Below, piece by piece: positions 18,823 to 26,984 of a DNA stretch of 64,000 nucleotides. The DNA comes from Bermanella sp044597725 (GTDB lineage Bacteria; Pseudomonadota; Gammaproteobacteria; Pseudomonadales; Oceanobacteraceae). The DNA is taken from positions 1,860,001 through 1,924,000 of the forward strand of contig NZ_CP139003.1 in NCBI RefSeq assembly GCF_044597725.1, written 5' to 3'. Each line of letters begins with the position of its first letter. The first letter of the stretch is position 1. The notes under the pieces are model-generated. The model was given only the letters and a program-made list of their open reading frames with translations. It was not told the origin of the DNA and did not search any database. The translations under genes and the position numbers were made by a program.

Positions 18823-19218
18823 ATGTTCTATAAAACCACACTAACTGGATTAAAAAACGTATTGATCGCATTGGCCATGAGTGCTGTTTATTATGCCGCT
18901 CATTGGATGTTCGTGATATTGATTTTTACTACTCTTGTACTAATGAGTGGATATGGATTAATAGCTTCTTATATAGCTGCGATACCACTGGCATTGACTC
19001 TCTCAATGACGTGGTATGGCCTTATAATAACCTTATATTGCATATTACTGCTTCCGATTATTTTGCTTTGTTGCTCATATCAACATGTTTCAAAGTCTGA
19101 AAATATATCAAACGTAAATACTGAAAAAAAGACTAAGAAAATGATGAGAACCCTTACAGCAATAAGTGCGCTTATTCTAGGTTTTAGTCTGAGTGGGTTT
19201 GTACTGCTTCTAAGGTAG
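18823..19218 (+). CDS. Small polytopic membrane protein of the HET-C island
   Basis: 131 residues with about four hydrophobic segments (roughly residues 10-28, 29-60, 63-85 and 108-130), separated by a polar Lys-rich loop (SKSENISNVNTEKKTKK). It starts 5 bp after the lipoprotein stop, so it is probably co-transcribed. No family was recognised. A membrane protein downstream of a membrane-active toxin would fit an immunity role, but this rests on position only. Last gene before the right composite repeat. Confidence 0.55.
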   Translation: MFYKTTLTGLKNVLIALAMSAVYYAAHWMFVILIFTTLVLMSGYGLIASYIAAIPLALTLSMTWYGLIITLYCILLLPIILLCCSYQHVSKSENISNVNTEKKTKKMMRTLTAISALILGFSLSGFVLLLR

Positions 19219-19412
19219 TAAGAGAGGAAGACCTTTAGATTTCATTATATCCTCAAAATATGTTGGAACATTAAAGTTACATTTTTAGTAATGATTCGGA
19301 TTGTTACCCATTGCCGAGTAATGGTGTTTCACGTTTCGCGCTAACTTATACTGTTCCCCCTGATGATAAAGTTAGTGCGCAATTATCAGGCGTGGTGAGC
19401 TTTAAATCCACA
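19219..19412. other. Gene-free spacer between island genes and right repeat
   Basis: About 190 bp after the membrane protein gene. No gene, terminator or family repeat could be supported here. The repeat block begins at 19413. Confidence 0.4.
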
Positions 19413-19711
19413 ATTGCGGGAGTCGCTTGGGCTCCGGCCGCACTACGAATGTTTGATGAATCAGAAATTTGCGATTTTCGCGCAGTGTTCATAAAGCGAG
19501 CGGCGTCACGAGCCACGGATGGCGAGTGCGAGCCTATAGGGATATATTTACGGCGTCCGTGAGACTATGGATGCTGCTCGGAAAGCGGGGCGGGATTCAA
19601 AAACCCATTGCGGGGGTCGCTTGAGCTCCGGCCGCACTACTAAAACTTTCGGAAAGAGTAAGAGGTATGGAAAACCCATTGCGGGAGTCGCTTGGGCTCC
19701 GGCCGCACTAC
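19413..19711 (-). repeat. Right composite repeat of the HET-C island (~300 bp, inverted)
   Basis: Mirror image of 14676-14978. Unit copies on the minus strand lie at 19413-19446, 19604-19640 and 19675-19711, each reading on plus as CCCATTGCGGGnGTCGCTT followed by GRGCTCCGGCCGCACTAC. The middle block (about 19490-19598) carries CGGCGTCCGTGAGACTATG and the CCACGGATGGC element, matching the left middle block in reverse complement. It sits between the island and the end of the Yip1 gene. Open frames across it are repeat artefacts. Confidence 0.85.
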
Positions 19712-19756
19712 GAGGTTTTCGGAAATCCAAGCGATACCGAAAACCTCTCAAGGAAG

Positions 19757-20368
19757 TTAGCCCGAGATAAACTGTGGGGCGAATCCCATGTCCCACAAAA
19801 TAACTGTACCCACTCGAGTTACTACAAGGTAAACCAAGGCAACGGTTAAGATTGCGGCGCTAAAAGGTATGGCTCGCTCTTTTTCTATGCCAAGTACAAT
19901 GGGCAGCCCATCGTACATGAGGTAGCCCGAGTAAGCTGCGGCGGCAACAAACACGAACATGTTAAAAATAGGGTCTGGGTAGAGCAGTGCGAACCCCGCC
20001 AAGAATAGTGGCGTACAAGAGTAAGCGGTCAGGGCAATACCATAGGCGAAGTATTCGTCATGCTCGCTACCATAGGTTTTCGACATCCAGTCGATTGACC
20101 AGCCAAGCCCAAATACACCCACTAACATAGCGATGTAGGTCATTACCACAAGTGGCACAACACTTTCTGGCGTGAATTTCATGAGAGGTCCATCGCCCAC
20201 TTGCCAGCCAATTTGAGTGGTTGCGATATACGCACAGATGGGGCTGATGAGGGCCAATATACCCACGTAAGCTAAATACAATCTGGTGGGTTTTTCGTGC
20301 TCTTTACGAATTTCAGACCATTCATCATCTGGGTGTGTAAACATCCCGAACATATGACTTAAAAGCAT
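19757..20368 (-). CDS. YIP1 family membrane protein
   Basis: 203 residues with about five membrane helices; matches the Yip1 pattern. An N-terminal cytoplasmic segment (MFTHPDDEWSEIRKE) is followed by helices, and a conserved aromatic/Gly-rich stretch leads into the final helices. Bacterial Yip1-domain proteins are inner-membrane proteins of unknown function. The gene ends 45 bp from the right composite repeat and is separated from mocA by 135 bp that hold no recognised element, so it may be monocistronic. Confidence 0.8.
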   Translation of the reverse strand: MLLSHMFGMFTHPDDEWSEIRKEHEKPTRLYLAYVGILALISPICAYIATTQIGWQVGDGPLMKFTPESVVPLVVMTYIAMLVGVFGLGWSIDWMSKTYGSEHDEYFAYGIALTAYSCTPLFLAGFALLYPDPIFNMFVFVAAAAYSGYLMYDGLPIVLGIEKERAIPFSAAILTVALVYLVVTRVGTVILWDMGFAPQFISG

Positions 20369-20503
20369 AACTGCCCCCTTGCGCTGGCATGATTTTCTTA
20401 TTGATACACTTTTTATAGTTCGCTTTTGCGCAACTATCCAGAAATTCTACGTTTCAGTCTGTAGTTTAGTTCATATAATCGGCAGCTTGGCTGAATATGA
20501 CGT

Positions 20504-21109
20504 TTATATTAGAGTCAGTGGTGTATCTAAGATATCAATGGGTCTGTCTACGTCAATAAGAATGCCAGGGTCGTTCACAGGTATCCGAATATGTGGGTGC
20601 TGTGAAATGATGCTTTTTGCGCCTTTGTCGCCTTGCAGTGTCATCAAGTCTTTTTTGTAGTGAGAGGGGAAGATGACAGGGTGCCCAGCGGTATCATCGT
20701 GACAGGGTTGCACAATAAGCTGGCCGTTATTTCGCATAAATTGCTCAATAATATGCTGGTAAGTGTCGGCTTTTATATAAGGCATATCGGCAAGGCAAAT
20801 CATGACATGATGATGGGGTGGTGTGTGGGCAACACCTTGCAAAATTGCTTGGCTCATGCCGTTTTTTGCATGTTCATTAAGCCGTATTTGCAAATTCAGT
20901 TTTTTACATTCATCAATAAGGTTGTGATCATCTGGACGTACGATCATCATGACATGATCAACATGAGGCAAGACATTAAGCGTTGATTGGATTGCCATGG
21001 GGTATTCTGTTTCATCCCCTGTAATTGGCTGCAATAATTTATTACTGCCAAAACGTTTGCTGTACCCTGATGCCAATACAATGGCTGTAATGTTGTTTTT
21101 ATTTGCCAT
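20504..21109 (-). CDS. MocA/MobA-like nucleotidyltransferase
   Basis: 201 residues. The nucleotide-binding N-terminus reads AIVLASGYSKRFGSNKLLQP, and the metal-binding segment is MICLADMPYI near residue 105. This family transfers CMP or GMP to molybdopterin, or acts as a cytidylyltransferase (MocA) for the MCD cofactor of xanthine-dehydrogenase-type enzymes. Its start overlaps the end of xdhC by 11 bp and it is the last gene of the iorA-iorB-xdhC operon. So it most likely supplies MCD for that molybdenum hydroxylase. The exact nucleotide cannot be told from sequence alone. Confidence 0.85.
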   Translation of the reverse strand: MANKNNITAIVLASGYSKRFGSNKLLQPITGDETEYPMAIQSTLNVLPHVDHVMMIVRPDDHNLIDECKKLNLQIRLNEHAKNGMSQAILQGVAHTPPHHHVMICLADMPYIKADTYQHIIEQFMRNNGQLIVQPCHDDTAGHPVIFPSHYKKDLMTLQGDKGAKSIISQHPHIRIPVNDPGILIDVDRPIDILDTPLTLI

Positions 21110-22058
21110 TTTTTACCGCCACGATGTGCGCCATAATAGATAATGCAATTTCGCTGGGTTGCTTACTACCAATGTCTAAACCTACTGGCCCGTGCAGTTT
21201 ATCCACTTCGCTTTGCGTAAAGTCAAAATGCTCCATAAGTCGCTGTCGTCGTGCTTGGTTGTTTTGTTTTGAACCCAATGCGCCAACATAAAAAGCAGGG
21301 CTTTTAAGTGCGCTCAGTAACGCCATATCGTCGACTTTTGGGTCATGGGCAATGGTTACGATTGCGGTACGTGAATCAACATTAAGGGAATCTATAACAT
21401 CGTCTGGAAAGCCATTTTCTAGCTCTATATTGCTTAGTGGCCAGTTGCTACGATATTCCGGACGAGGATCGGAAACCACTATATCAAAGCCAATACCTTG
21501 TGCAAATTGCGCTAAGTATTGGCCCGTTTCTCCGGCGCCAACAATGATAAGCCGCCACATTGGGCCTAAAACATTTTGCCAAATAAGTTGGTTGTTTGTG
21601 GTTACTAGTTTGGGGTGTTGTCCATGCCAGCTTTGTAGAGTGGTGTCTTGAGTGGTTAAGTTGGTAGTACGTATTTGAGTTTTACGTTGTTCAATAGCGT
21701 TGATTAATTGCTCAATATGACGGCGCTGATTAAATGGTTCGGCGACTAAGGTTAATGTGCCACCACAGGGTAGGCGAAAGCGATCTCGTTCTGATTGGTT
21801 TTCACCATAGATGAGGGTGGTTGCTTGTGACACAGGTTTGTTGCTGAGACGTTCAATTAAATCTTCTTCAACGCAGCCGCCACTTACACTACCAAAAAAA
21901 CGACCATCACTGCTTATGGCTAAGAGCGAACCCACGGGCCTGGGGGATGTCCCCCAAGTTTTTGCCACGCTAACTAAGGTGACATCGTTTTGTTTGGTTA
22001 CGCAGTCTAGGCAACCGTATAACACATCCAGTTGAGAACCTTGCATGCTACTTATCAC
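21099..22058 (-). CDS. xdhC: XdhC/CoxI family molybdenum hydroxylase maturation protein
   Basis: 319 residues. The XdhC/CoxI N-terminal domain includes TWGTSPRPVGSLLAI and GSVSGGCVEEDL (residues ~30-65). The C-terminal Rossmann domain begins LIIVGAGETGQYLAQFA (near residue 170) and continues with YVGALGSKQNNQARRQRL. XdhC-type proteins bind the molybdenum cofactor, promote its sulfuration and insert it into xanthine-oxidase-family enzymes. It overlaps the iorB-like gene by an ATGA (22055-22058) and the mocA-like gene at its end. That is strong evidence for a role in maturing that enzyme. Confidence 0.9.
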   Translation of the reverse strand: MISSMQGSQLDVLYGCLDCVTKQNDVTLVSVAKTWGTSPRPVGSLLAISSDGRFFGSVSGGCVEEDLIERLSNKPVSQATTLIYGENQSERDRFRLPCGGTLTLVAEPFNQRRHIEQLINAIEQRKTQIRTTNLTTQDTTLQSWHGQHPKLVTTNNQLIWQNVLGPMWRLIIVGAGETGQYLAQFAQGIGFDIVVSDPRPEYRSNWPLSNIELENGFPDDVIDSLNVDSRTAIVTIAHDPKVDDMALLSALKSPAFYVGALGSKQNNQARRQRLMEHFDFTQSEVDKLHGPVGLDIGSKQPSEIALSIMAHIVAVKNGK

Positions 22059-24289
22059 CCAATTTTAAGCGGCATAGAACGTAAGCGTTTACCGGTTGCG
22101 GCAAACACTGCATTGGCAACCGCCGCTGCGATAGGTGGCAGCCCAGGTTCGCCTACGCCGCTGGGTGCTTCGTTACTCTGAAGAATGGCCACATCTATTT
22201 CCGGTGATTCATTCATGCGTAACATTGGGTAGTTATGAAAGTTACTTTGTTCTACTGCGCCGTCTTTTAAGGTTATTTCGCCATGAAGGGCTGCGGTTAA
22301 ACCAAAAATAATACCACTTTCCATTTGGTGTTTAACGATGTCTGGGTTAATTGCTAAACCGCAATCAATTGCACAGGTTACCTTGTGAACCTTTATTTCC
22401 CCCGACTCGACGGATACTTCGGCAATTTGTGCAACGTACGACTTAAACGAGGTGTGCACAGCCACACCATGAAAATGGCCATCGGGTAACGAAGCGTTGC
22501 CCCAGTTCGCTTGTTTGGCAGCTAAGCGTAATACGGCGGCTAAGCGAGGGTTGTTGCTTAAATGTTTTAAACGGTACTCGACAGCATCTTGCTGTTGCTG
22601 ATGGGCCACTTCATCCATCATGCTCTCTTTAAAGAAGCCCGAAAAAGAATGCCCAACGCTGCGCCAAAAACCTAATGGCAAGCCAGGGTCAACCGTAACG
22701 TGATCAACCGATTTATGGCTTGCGTCATAATCTTCAAACAAACCTTCAACGCTTGCTGGGTCTACCGTCCAGCCGTCAAACACGGAGTAGCCCGCTTTGC
22801 TTATCCAGTCCACCATGCCATTGGGTAAAAATCCCGGCATCATGGCATCGGCTACTTCGTCAATGGTGTAAGGCATGATGTTGGGGCCCGCTCGGGTGAC
22901 GTTCCAGCTTTCAATTAAACCCTCTTCGTTTAAGCCAATATCAAACCTTGCAAGTGAAGCGGGGCGATAAAAGTCGTGTTGGGTATCGTCTTCACGGCTC
23001 CAAACTAGTTGAACCGGTAGCTGGGAGGCTTTCGCTATGGCGACGGCTTCGGCTACATAGTCACTAACGGCTCGACGACCAAAACCACCCCCTAAAAAGC
23101 AGCCATGAACGGTAACGTCATCTTTACTTACGTCACCATAAAAAGCGGCTAAGTTTTTTACTACTTCTGGGTTCTGGGTGCTGGTCCAAACCTCTAGGTT
23201 GTCACCGGAAAATCGTGCTGTACAGTTCATGGGTTCCATTGTGGCGTGGGCAAGATAAGGAGCCCAGTATTCTGCAGATAGATTGCTGTGACTATTTTTC
23301 AGCGCGTCTCTGCCGTCACCTTGTTCATGTGCATTGTCAGTGTCGCCTTTATTCAGTGCATTTTTAAACAGATTCTGACCATTATTTTCATCGCTGCTCG
23401 CAGATGAAAAATTACTTAAGGTTTCGGGTAAGTTCCATTCAATTGTTAGTTTTTCTAAGGCATTTTTTGCTTGATAATAATGCTCCGCAACCACGGCAAC
23501 ACCATTATGTATTTGTGCTACTTTTTTCACGCCGGGCATTTCAAGGGCTTTACTGCCATCATAACTTTTTACGGTGCCGCCATATTGAGGGCAGCGTTTT
23601 AACGCTGCTCGGTGCAAGCCTTCAAAGTCTACATCGATACCAAATTCGGCGGTGCCGGTGGATTTGCTAACGGCGTCTAGGCGATGTTGAGTTTTGCCTA
23701 TGTATTTAAAATTACTCGGGTCTTTGAGTGGAGCCGATTCAGGAAAGCTAAGCTGTGATGCAATATGGGTAAAGTCGCCGTAGGGGAGCCTTTTATCACC
23801 CACGCGAATGAAGCCATTATCTGTGTTGATGTCTTCTATGGGTTGCTTTAGTACCCGAGAGGCCGCCTGACGAATAACTAGGCGCGCATTGGCGGCTAAC
23901 TGACGTAGAGGTACAAAGTGAGTACGAATACTGTTGCTGCCCCCTGTGACTTGTAGGCCAAATTCAGGGTTTGCATAGTCAGGGTGAGCACCAACATTGA
24001 TAACATTAATGTTTGATGGTTTAACGTCTAACTCTTCGGCAAGAATGGTGGTTAGCCCTGTATAGACCCCTTGTCCCATTTCTGATCGTGGTAAAAAGAA
24101 ATGGATAGAATTGTCATCACTTATTTGTAATAGGGCGCTGGGTTGAAGTGCATTTTCCTTTTCATTGGGTAGCCCGTTTGAGGCACAAGCCGTTAAGGGT
24201 ATGCCAACGATAAGCCCGCCACTGGCAAACCCTAAACTTTTTAAGAAGCGACGACGTGCATTGTTGATAGGTGCAGTAGCGTGTTTCAT
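22055..24289 (-). CDS. Molybdopterin-binding aldehyde/isoquinoline oxidoreductase large subunit (IorB-like)
   Basis: 744 residues. A twin-arginine signal (RRRFLK, residues 12-17) and a lipobox-like LTAC (Cys 35) suggest Tat export and perhaps lipidation. Moco-binding segments include MEPMNCTARF, GGGFGRRAVSDYVAE (near residue 400), and the C-terminal GVGEPGLPPIAAAVANA carrying the active-site glutamate. Family: single-polypeptide large subunits of the xanthine oxidase superfamily that pair with a small 2Fe-2S subunit. Substrate is not predictable; isoquinoline and various aldehydes are known for relatives. ATGA overlaps on both sides place it in the iorA-iorB-xdhC-mocA operon. Confidence 0.9.
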   Translation of the reverse strand: MKHATAPINNARRRFLKSLGFASGGLIVGIPLTACASNGLPNEKENALQPSALLQISDDNSIHFFLPRSEMGQGVYTGLTTILAEELDVKPSNINVINVGAHPDYANPEFGLQVTGGSNSIRTHFVPLRQLAANARLVIRQAASRVLKQPIEDINTDNGFIRVGDKRLPYGDFTHIASQLSFPESAPLKDPSNFKYIGKTQHRLDAVSKSTGTAEFGIDVDFEGLHRAALKRCPQYGGTVKSYDGSKALEMPGVKKVAQIHNGVAVVAEHYYQAKNALEKLTIEWNLPETLSNFSSASSDENNGQNLFKNALNKGDTDNAHEQGDGRDALKNSHSNLSAEYWAPYLAHATMEPMNCTARFSGDNLEVWTSTQNPEVVKNLAAFYGDVSKDDVTVHGCFLGGGFGRRAVSDYVAEAVAIAKASQLPVQLVWSREDDTQHDFYRPASLARFDIGLNEEGLIESWNVTRAGPNIMPYTIDEVADAMMPGFLPNGMVDWISKAGYSVFDGWTVDPASVEGLFEDYDASHKSVDHVTVDPGLPLGFWRSVGHSFSGFFKESMMDEVAHQQQQDAVEYRLKHLSNNPRLAAVLRLAAKQANWGNASLPDGHFHGVAVHTSFKSYVAQIAEVSVESGEIKVHKVTCAIDCGLAINPDIVKHQMESGIIFGLTAALHGEITLKDGAVEQSNFHNYPMLRMNESPEIDVAILQSNEAPSGVGEPGLPPIAAAVANAVFAATGKRLRSMPLKIG

Positions 24290-24804
24290 GCTTGCGCTCC
24301 TTCCGTTGGATTATAGTGCTTCACAGCTTGCAGCGAACCCTTGCCAGCTGGTAGCGATTTGGCTGCTTTTTTAATCGCTTTTTTCACGTTGGGGTAAGTG
24401 CCACAACGACAGATGTTGCCACTTAGTGCGCTTTCTATATCACTGTCGGAAGGGTTTTTATTTTGTTTTAGAAGAGCGGTAGCGCTAATGATTTGCCCAG
24501 ACTGGCAATAACCACATTGCGGTACACCAGCTTCTACCCATGCGTGCTGTAAAATAGACAGCGAGTCTGGGTTTCCGATGCCTTCAATGGTTACTACGTT
24601 CTTGCCTTCTACCGACGATACTTGGGTAATACAGGTTCGTGAAGAGTTGCCATCAATTAGCATGCTGCAAGCGCCGCACAACCCCATACCACAGCCAAAC
24701 TTACTGCCCTTTAGTTTTAGATGATCACGTACGACCCATAATAAAGGAGTATCGGGTGGAACATCTAGCTCAACTGGGTTGCCGTTCAGTGTAAACCTAA
24801 TCAT
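24286..24804 (-). CDS. 2Fe-2S subunit of the molybdenum hydroxylase (IorA-like)
   Basis: 172 residues. It carries the plant-type cluster motif FGCGMGLCGACSML and a second cluster domain CGYCQSGQ followed by GNICRCGTYPNV, as in all xanthine-oxidase-family small subunits. It passes electrons from the Mo site to an external acceptor. Start chosen at 24804 (MIRFTLNGN): a strong AGGAAG lies just upstream, and residues before it in the longer open frame (to 25041) do not resemble the family and overlap the divergent gene. No cytochrome gene is adjacent, so the electron acceptor is unknown. Confidence 0.92.
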   Translation of the reverse strand: MIRFTLNGNPVELDVPPDTPLLWVVRDHLKLKGSKFGCGMGLCGACSMLIDGNSSRTCITQVSSVEGKNVVTIEGIGNPDSLSILQHAWVEAGVPQCGYCQSGQIISATALLKQNKNPSDSDIESALSGNICRCGTYPNVKKAIKKAAKSLPAGKGSLQAVKHYNPTEGAQA

Positions 24805-24975
24805 CAGGGCTTCCTTCCGGTATCTGTGCGGTATGATAGGTGTTAGAGTAATTAGTCTAGCTAGGAATAGCAATATGACGGTGTGATCGTACAATGATTC
24901 TTGGTTGTTGCTAAATGCCAAAATTATTCTGCGCCTATACTGATAAGGTATTTTGGCAAAAAATAGGGGGTTGTG

Positions 24976-25767
24976 ATGTTGATAGGTAGATTGATGCTTG
25001 TTCTGAGCATACTTATTAATGCGTCTATTGTGCAAGCCCAACCCGATCAGCCGCCTCCGGCAAAGGTTGTGAAAATGACAAGCTTATACTGGCCTCCATA
25101 TGCCGGCTCGTCATTGGAGGCCCAAGGTGCAAATATAGCAGTAGCCACAGCCGCTTTTAAGGCTGTGGGTGTTGAGTTGGAAGTGACATTCTTTCCTTGG
25201 GCAAGAACGCTAGGTTTGGCTCGTAGCTCTGCTTCTGAATATTCTGGCTACTTACCTGAGTATTACGACCCTAAGCGCGCTCAAGAGTTTTATTTTTCGG
25301 ATGAAATTGGTTCAGGGCCTCTTGGCTTTGTTACCGCCCATGATGATCAATTTCAATGGTCGGGCTCGTCTGGTCTTGATTGGCAAGCGCTAGCATCGTT
25401 TCGTATTGGAACGGTACGGGGCTACGTTAATACTCCTGAATTTGATGCAGCGGTTGAGCGGGGAGATATTGCGGTTGAAGCCGTGGAAAGTGATACTCGT
25501 AACCTGGTTAAGTTACTTTATCGTCGTTTAGATGCGGCGGTTATGGATGAAAATGTTATGCGTTATTTGAGTCGCACGGAGGACGGTTTAAAGCAGCATC
25601 AGGCCTCTTTTCGAATGGTGCAACCCTATTTAGATCAAAAGCCCTTGTATGCATGTTTTAAGCGTACAAACGTGGGCAAGCTTTGGCGCGATTGGTTCAA
25701 TGAAGGTTTGCGACGTATTGATGTGCAAGCGGTTTTTAATGAAGCCCTAAACTCAAACTTGAAGTAG
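24976..25767 (+). CDS. Periplasmic solute-binding protein (family 3-like)
   Basis: 263 residues. The signal peptide ends near residue 21 (ASIVQAQ). The mature part resembles bacterial family 3 binding proteins of the type that occur without a transporter: an N-terminal SLYWPPYAGSSLEAQG and FFPWARTLGLA, a Tyr-Tyr-Asp-Pro segment, and RIGTVRGYV near residue 150. ATG at 24976 is preferred to GTG at 24973 because AGGGGG lies at better spacing. Ligand unknown. Divergent from the molybdenum hydroxylase operon across 171 bp. No permease genes are adjacent. Confidence 0.75.
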   Translation: MLIGRLMLVLSILINASIVQAQPDQPPPAKVVKMTSLYWPPYAGSSLEAQGANIAVATAAFKAVGVELEVTFFPWARTLGLARSSASEYSGYLPEYYDPKRAQEFYFSDEIGSGPLGFVTAHDDQFQWSGSSGLDWQALASFRIGTVRGYVNTPEFDAAVERGDIAVEAVESDTRNLVKLLYRRLDAAVMDENVMRYLSRTEDGLKQHQASFRMVQPYLDQKPLYACFKRTNVGKLWRDWFNEGLRRIDVQAVFNEALNSNLK

Positions 25768-25866
25768 CGAATACCTCGGCAACCTCACAGAATTGCCTTG
25801 TTGAGTTTTGATATGATCGCAATTGCCTTATAATTCCCGACTAAAATACAATAACGGAAACAGCAT

Positions 25867-26352
25867 ATGGAAACGGTTTTGCTTCTCACAACGGGAGGAA
25901 CCTTAGACAAGTTATACTTTGATGCCCTCAGTGAATATCAGGTTGGTGATCCGGTAGCGCCGCAAATCTTAAAACAAATGAATGTTAACTTTGATTTTGA
26001 GCATCAAGAAATTTGCCGAAAAGACAGTTTAGAACTCACTGATGACGACCGTGAGGCCATGAAACAAGCGATTGAGGCATCATCCCATCGTCACGTTTTG
26101 ATTACTCATGGCACCGATACCATGGTGAGAAGTGCTCAGCATATTGGTGATCAAGCAGGAAAAACCGTTGTCTTCACCGGCGCTATGCAGCCAGCAGCAT
26201 TTACAAATACCGATGCCATTTTCAATATAGGTTGTGCCGTAGGGGCGTTAAATGTAGCGGCTCCAGGTGCGTATGTTGCGATGAGTGGTCAAGTTTACCC
26301 GGCTGATCAAGTCTTTAAAAATTACGAATCCCGTCGCTTTGAAAGCAAATAA
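25867..26352 (+). CDS. Short asparaginase-domain protein
   Basis: 161 residues, about half of a normal type I/II asparaginase. Both catalytic motifs are kept: TTGGTLDK with T12 as the expected nucleophile and HGTDTM (residues 81-86) with the second Thr-Asp pair. It also has TGAMQPAAFTNTDA and the closing YESRRFE. The C-terminal domain of full-length enzymes is absent. Such short forms recur in gammaproteobacteria, so it is probably not a simple truncation. A hydrolytic role on an amide is plausible but unproven. It lies 20 bp before msrC and is likely co-transcribed. Confidence 0.8.
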   Translation: METVLLLTTGGTLDKLYFDALSEYQVGDPVAPQILKQMNVNFDFEHQEICRKDSLELTDDDREAMKQAIEASSHRHVLITHGTDTMVRSAQHIGDQAGKTVVFTGAMQPAAFTNTDAIFNIGCAVGALNVAAPGAYVAMSGQVYPADQVFKNYESRRFESK

Positions 26353-26372
26353 CCTTGGTACCGAGATAGTTT

Positions 26373-26849
26373 ATGGCAGAAACATTAAGTGTGGCCGCAG
26401 GCAATAAACACGATCAATACACGTCATTGTTACCGCAAATCAAAGCCCTCACCGAGAGCGAAACAGATATGCTGGCCAATATGGCGAATACATGTGCCGC
26501 CTTGCAGCAAGTATTCTCTTTTTTGTGGGTAGGGTTTTATATCGTCAAAGGCGATGAATTAGTTTTGGGCCCATTTCAAGGGCCTGTGGCATGCACTCGA
26601 ATTGCTAAAGGCAAGGGTGTATGCGGTACCGCGTGGGAGCGTAACACTACCCAAGTAGTTGCTGATGTGGATGCGTTTCCTGGCCACATTGCTTGTTCTA
26701 GTGAGTCTCGCTCTGAAATCGTTGTGCCGGTACATGACCAGCAAGGAGATGTGATTGCGGTGCTCGATATTGATTCGGCACAACCCGCTTATTTTGATGA
26801 GATCGATCAGCAACAGCTAGAGACGCTTGTACGCTCTATATTCAAATAA
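26373..26849 (+). CDS. msrC: Free methionine-(R)-sulfoxide reductase (GAF domain)
   Basis: 158 residues, a single GAF domain of the YebR/fRMsr type. Three conserved cysteines are C74 (GPVACTRI), C84 (GVCGTAWE) and C108 (HIACSSESRSE). Their 10- and 24-residue spacings match those known for the E. coli enzyme. It reduces free methionine-R-sulfoxide to methionine in the cytoplasm, with electrons from thioredoxin-type donors. The GAF core also shows VGFYIVKGDELVLGPFQG. Downstream partner of the short asparaginase gene. Confidence 0.93.
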   Translation: MAETLSVAAGNKHDQYTSLLPQIKALTESETDMLANMANTCAALQQVFSFLWVGFYIVKGDELVLGPFQGPVACTRIAKGKGVCGTAWERNTTQVVADVDAFPGHIACSSESRSEIVVPVHDQQGDVIAVLDIDSAQPAYFDEIDQQQLETLVRSIFK

Positions 26850-26984
26850 CTATTAAAAGGCAGTCTTATAGCAAAGTGGTATAAACATTTTGCTTAAGTT
26901 TGCTATACACCCGTCGCTAACCTCTGTAACCCATTCAAATTAATTGATTCGATCATGCCAAGGCAGGCTAATCAGAGGTGAGCC

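Noticed and set aside
19311..19849. Several short open frames over the right repeat
   Set aside because: They translate the repeat units in different frames, have no ribosome sites and match each other only because the DNA repeats.
24805..25041. N-terminal extension of the 2Fe-2S subunit
   Set aside because: The extra 79 residues are unlike the family and would overlap the divergent binding-protein gene; a strong ribosome site precedes 24804.
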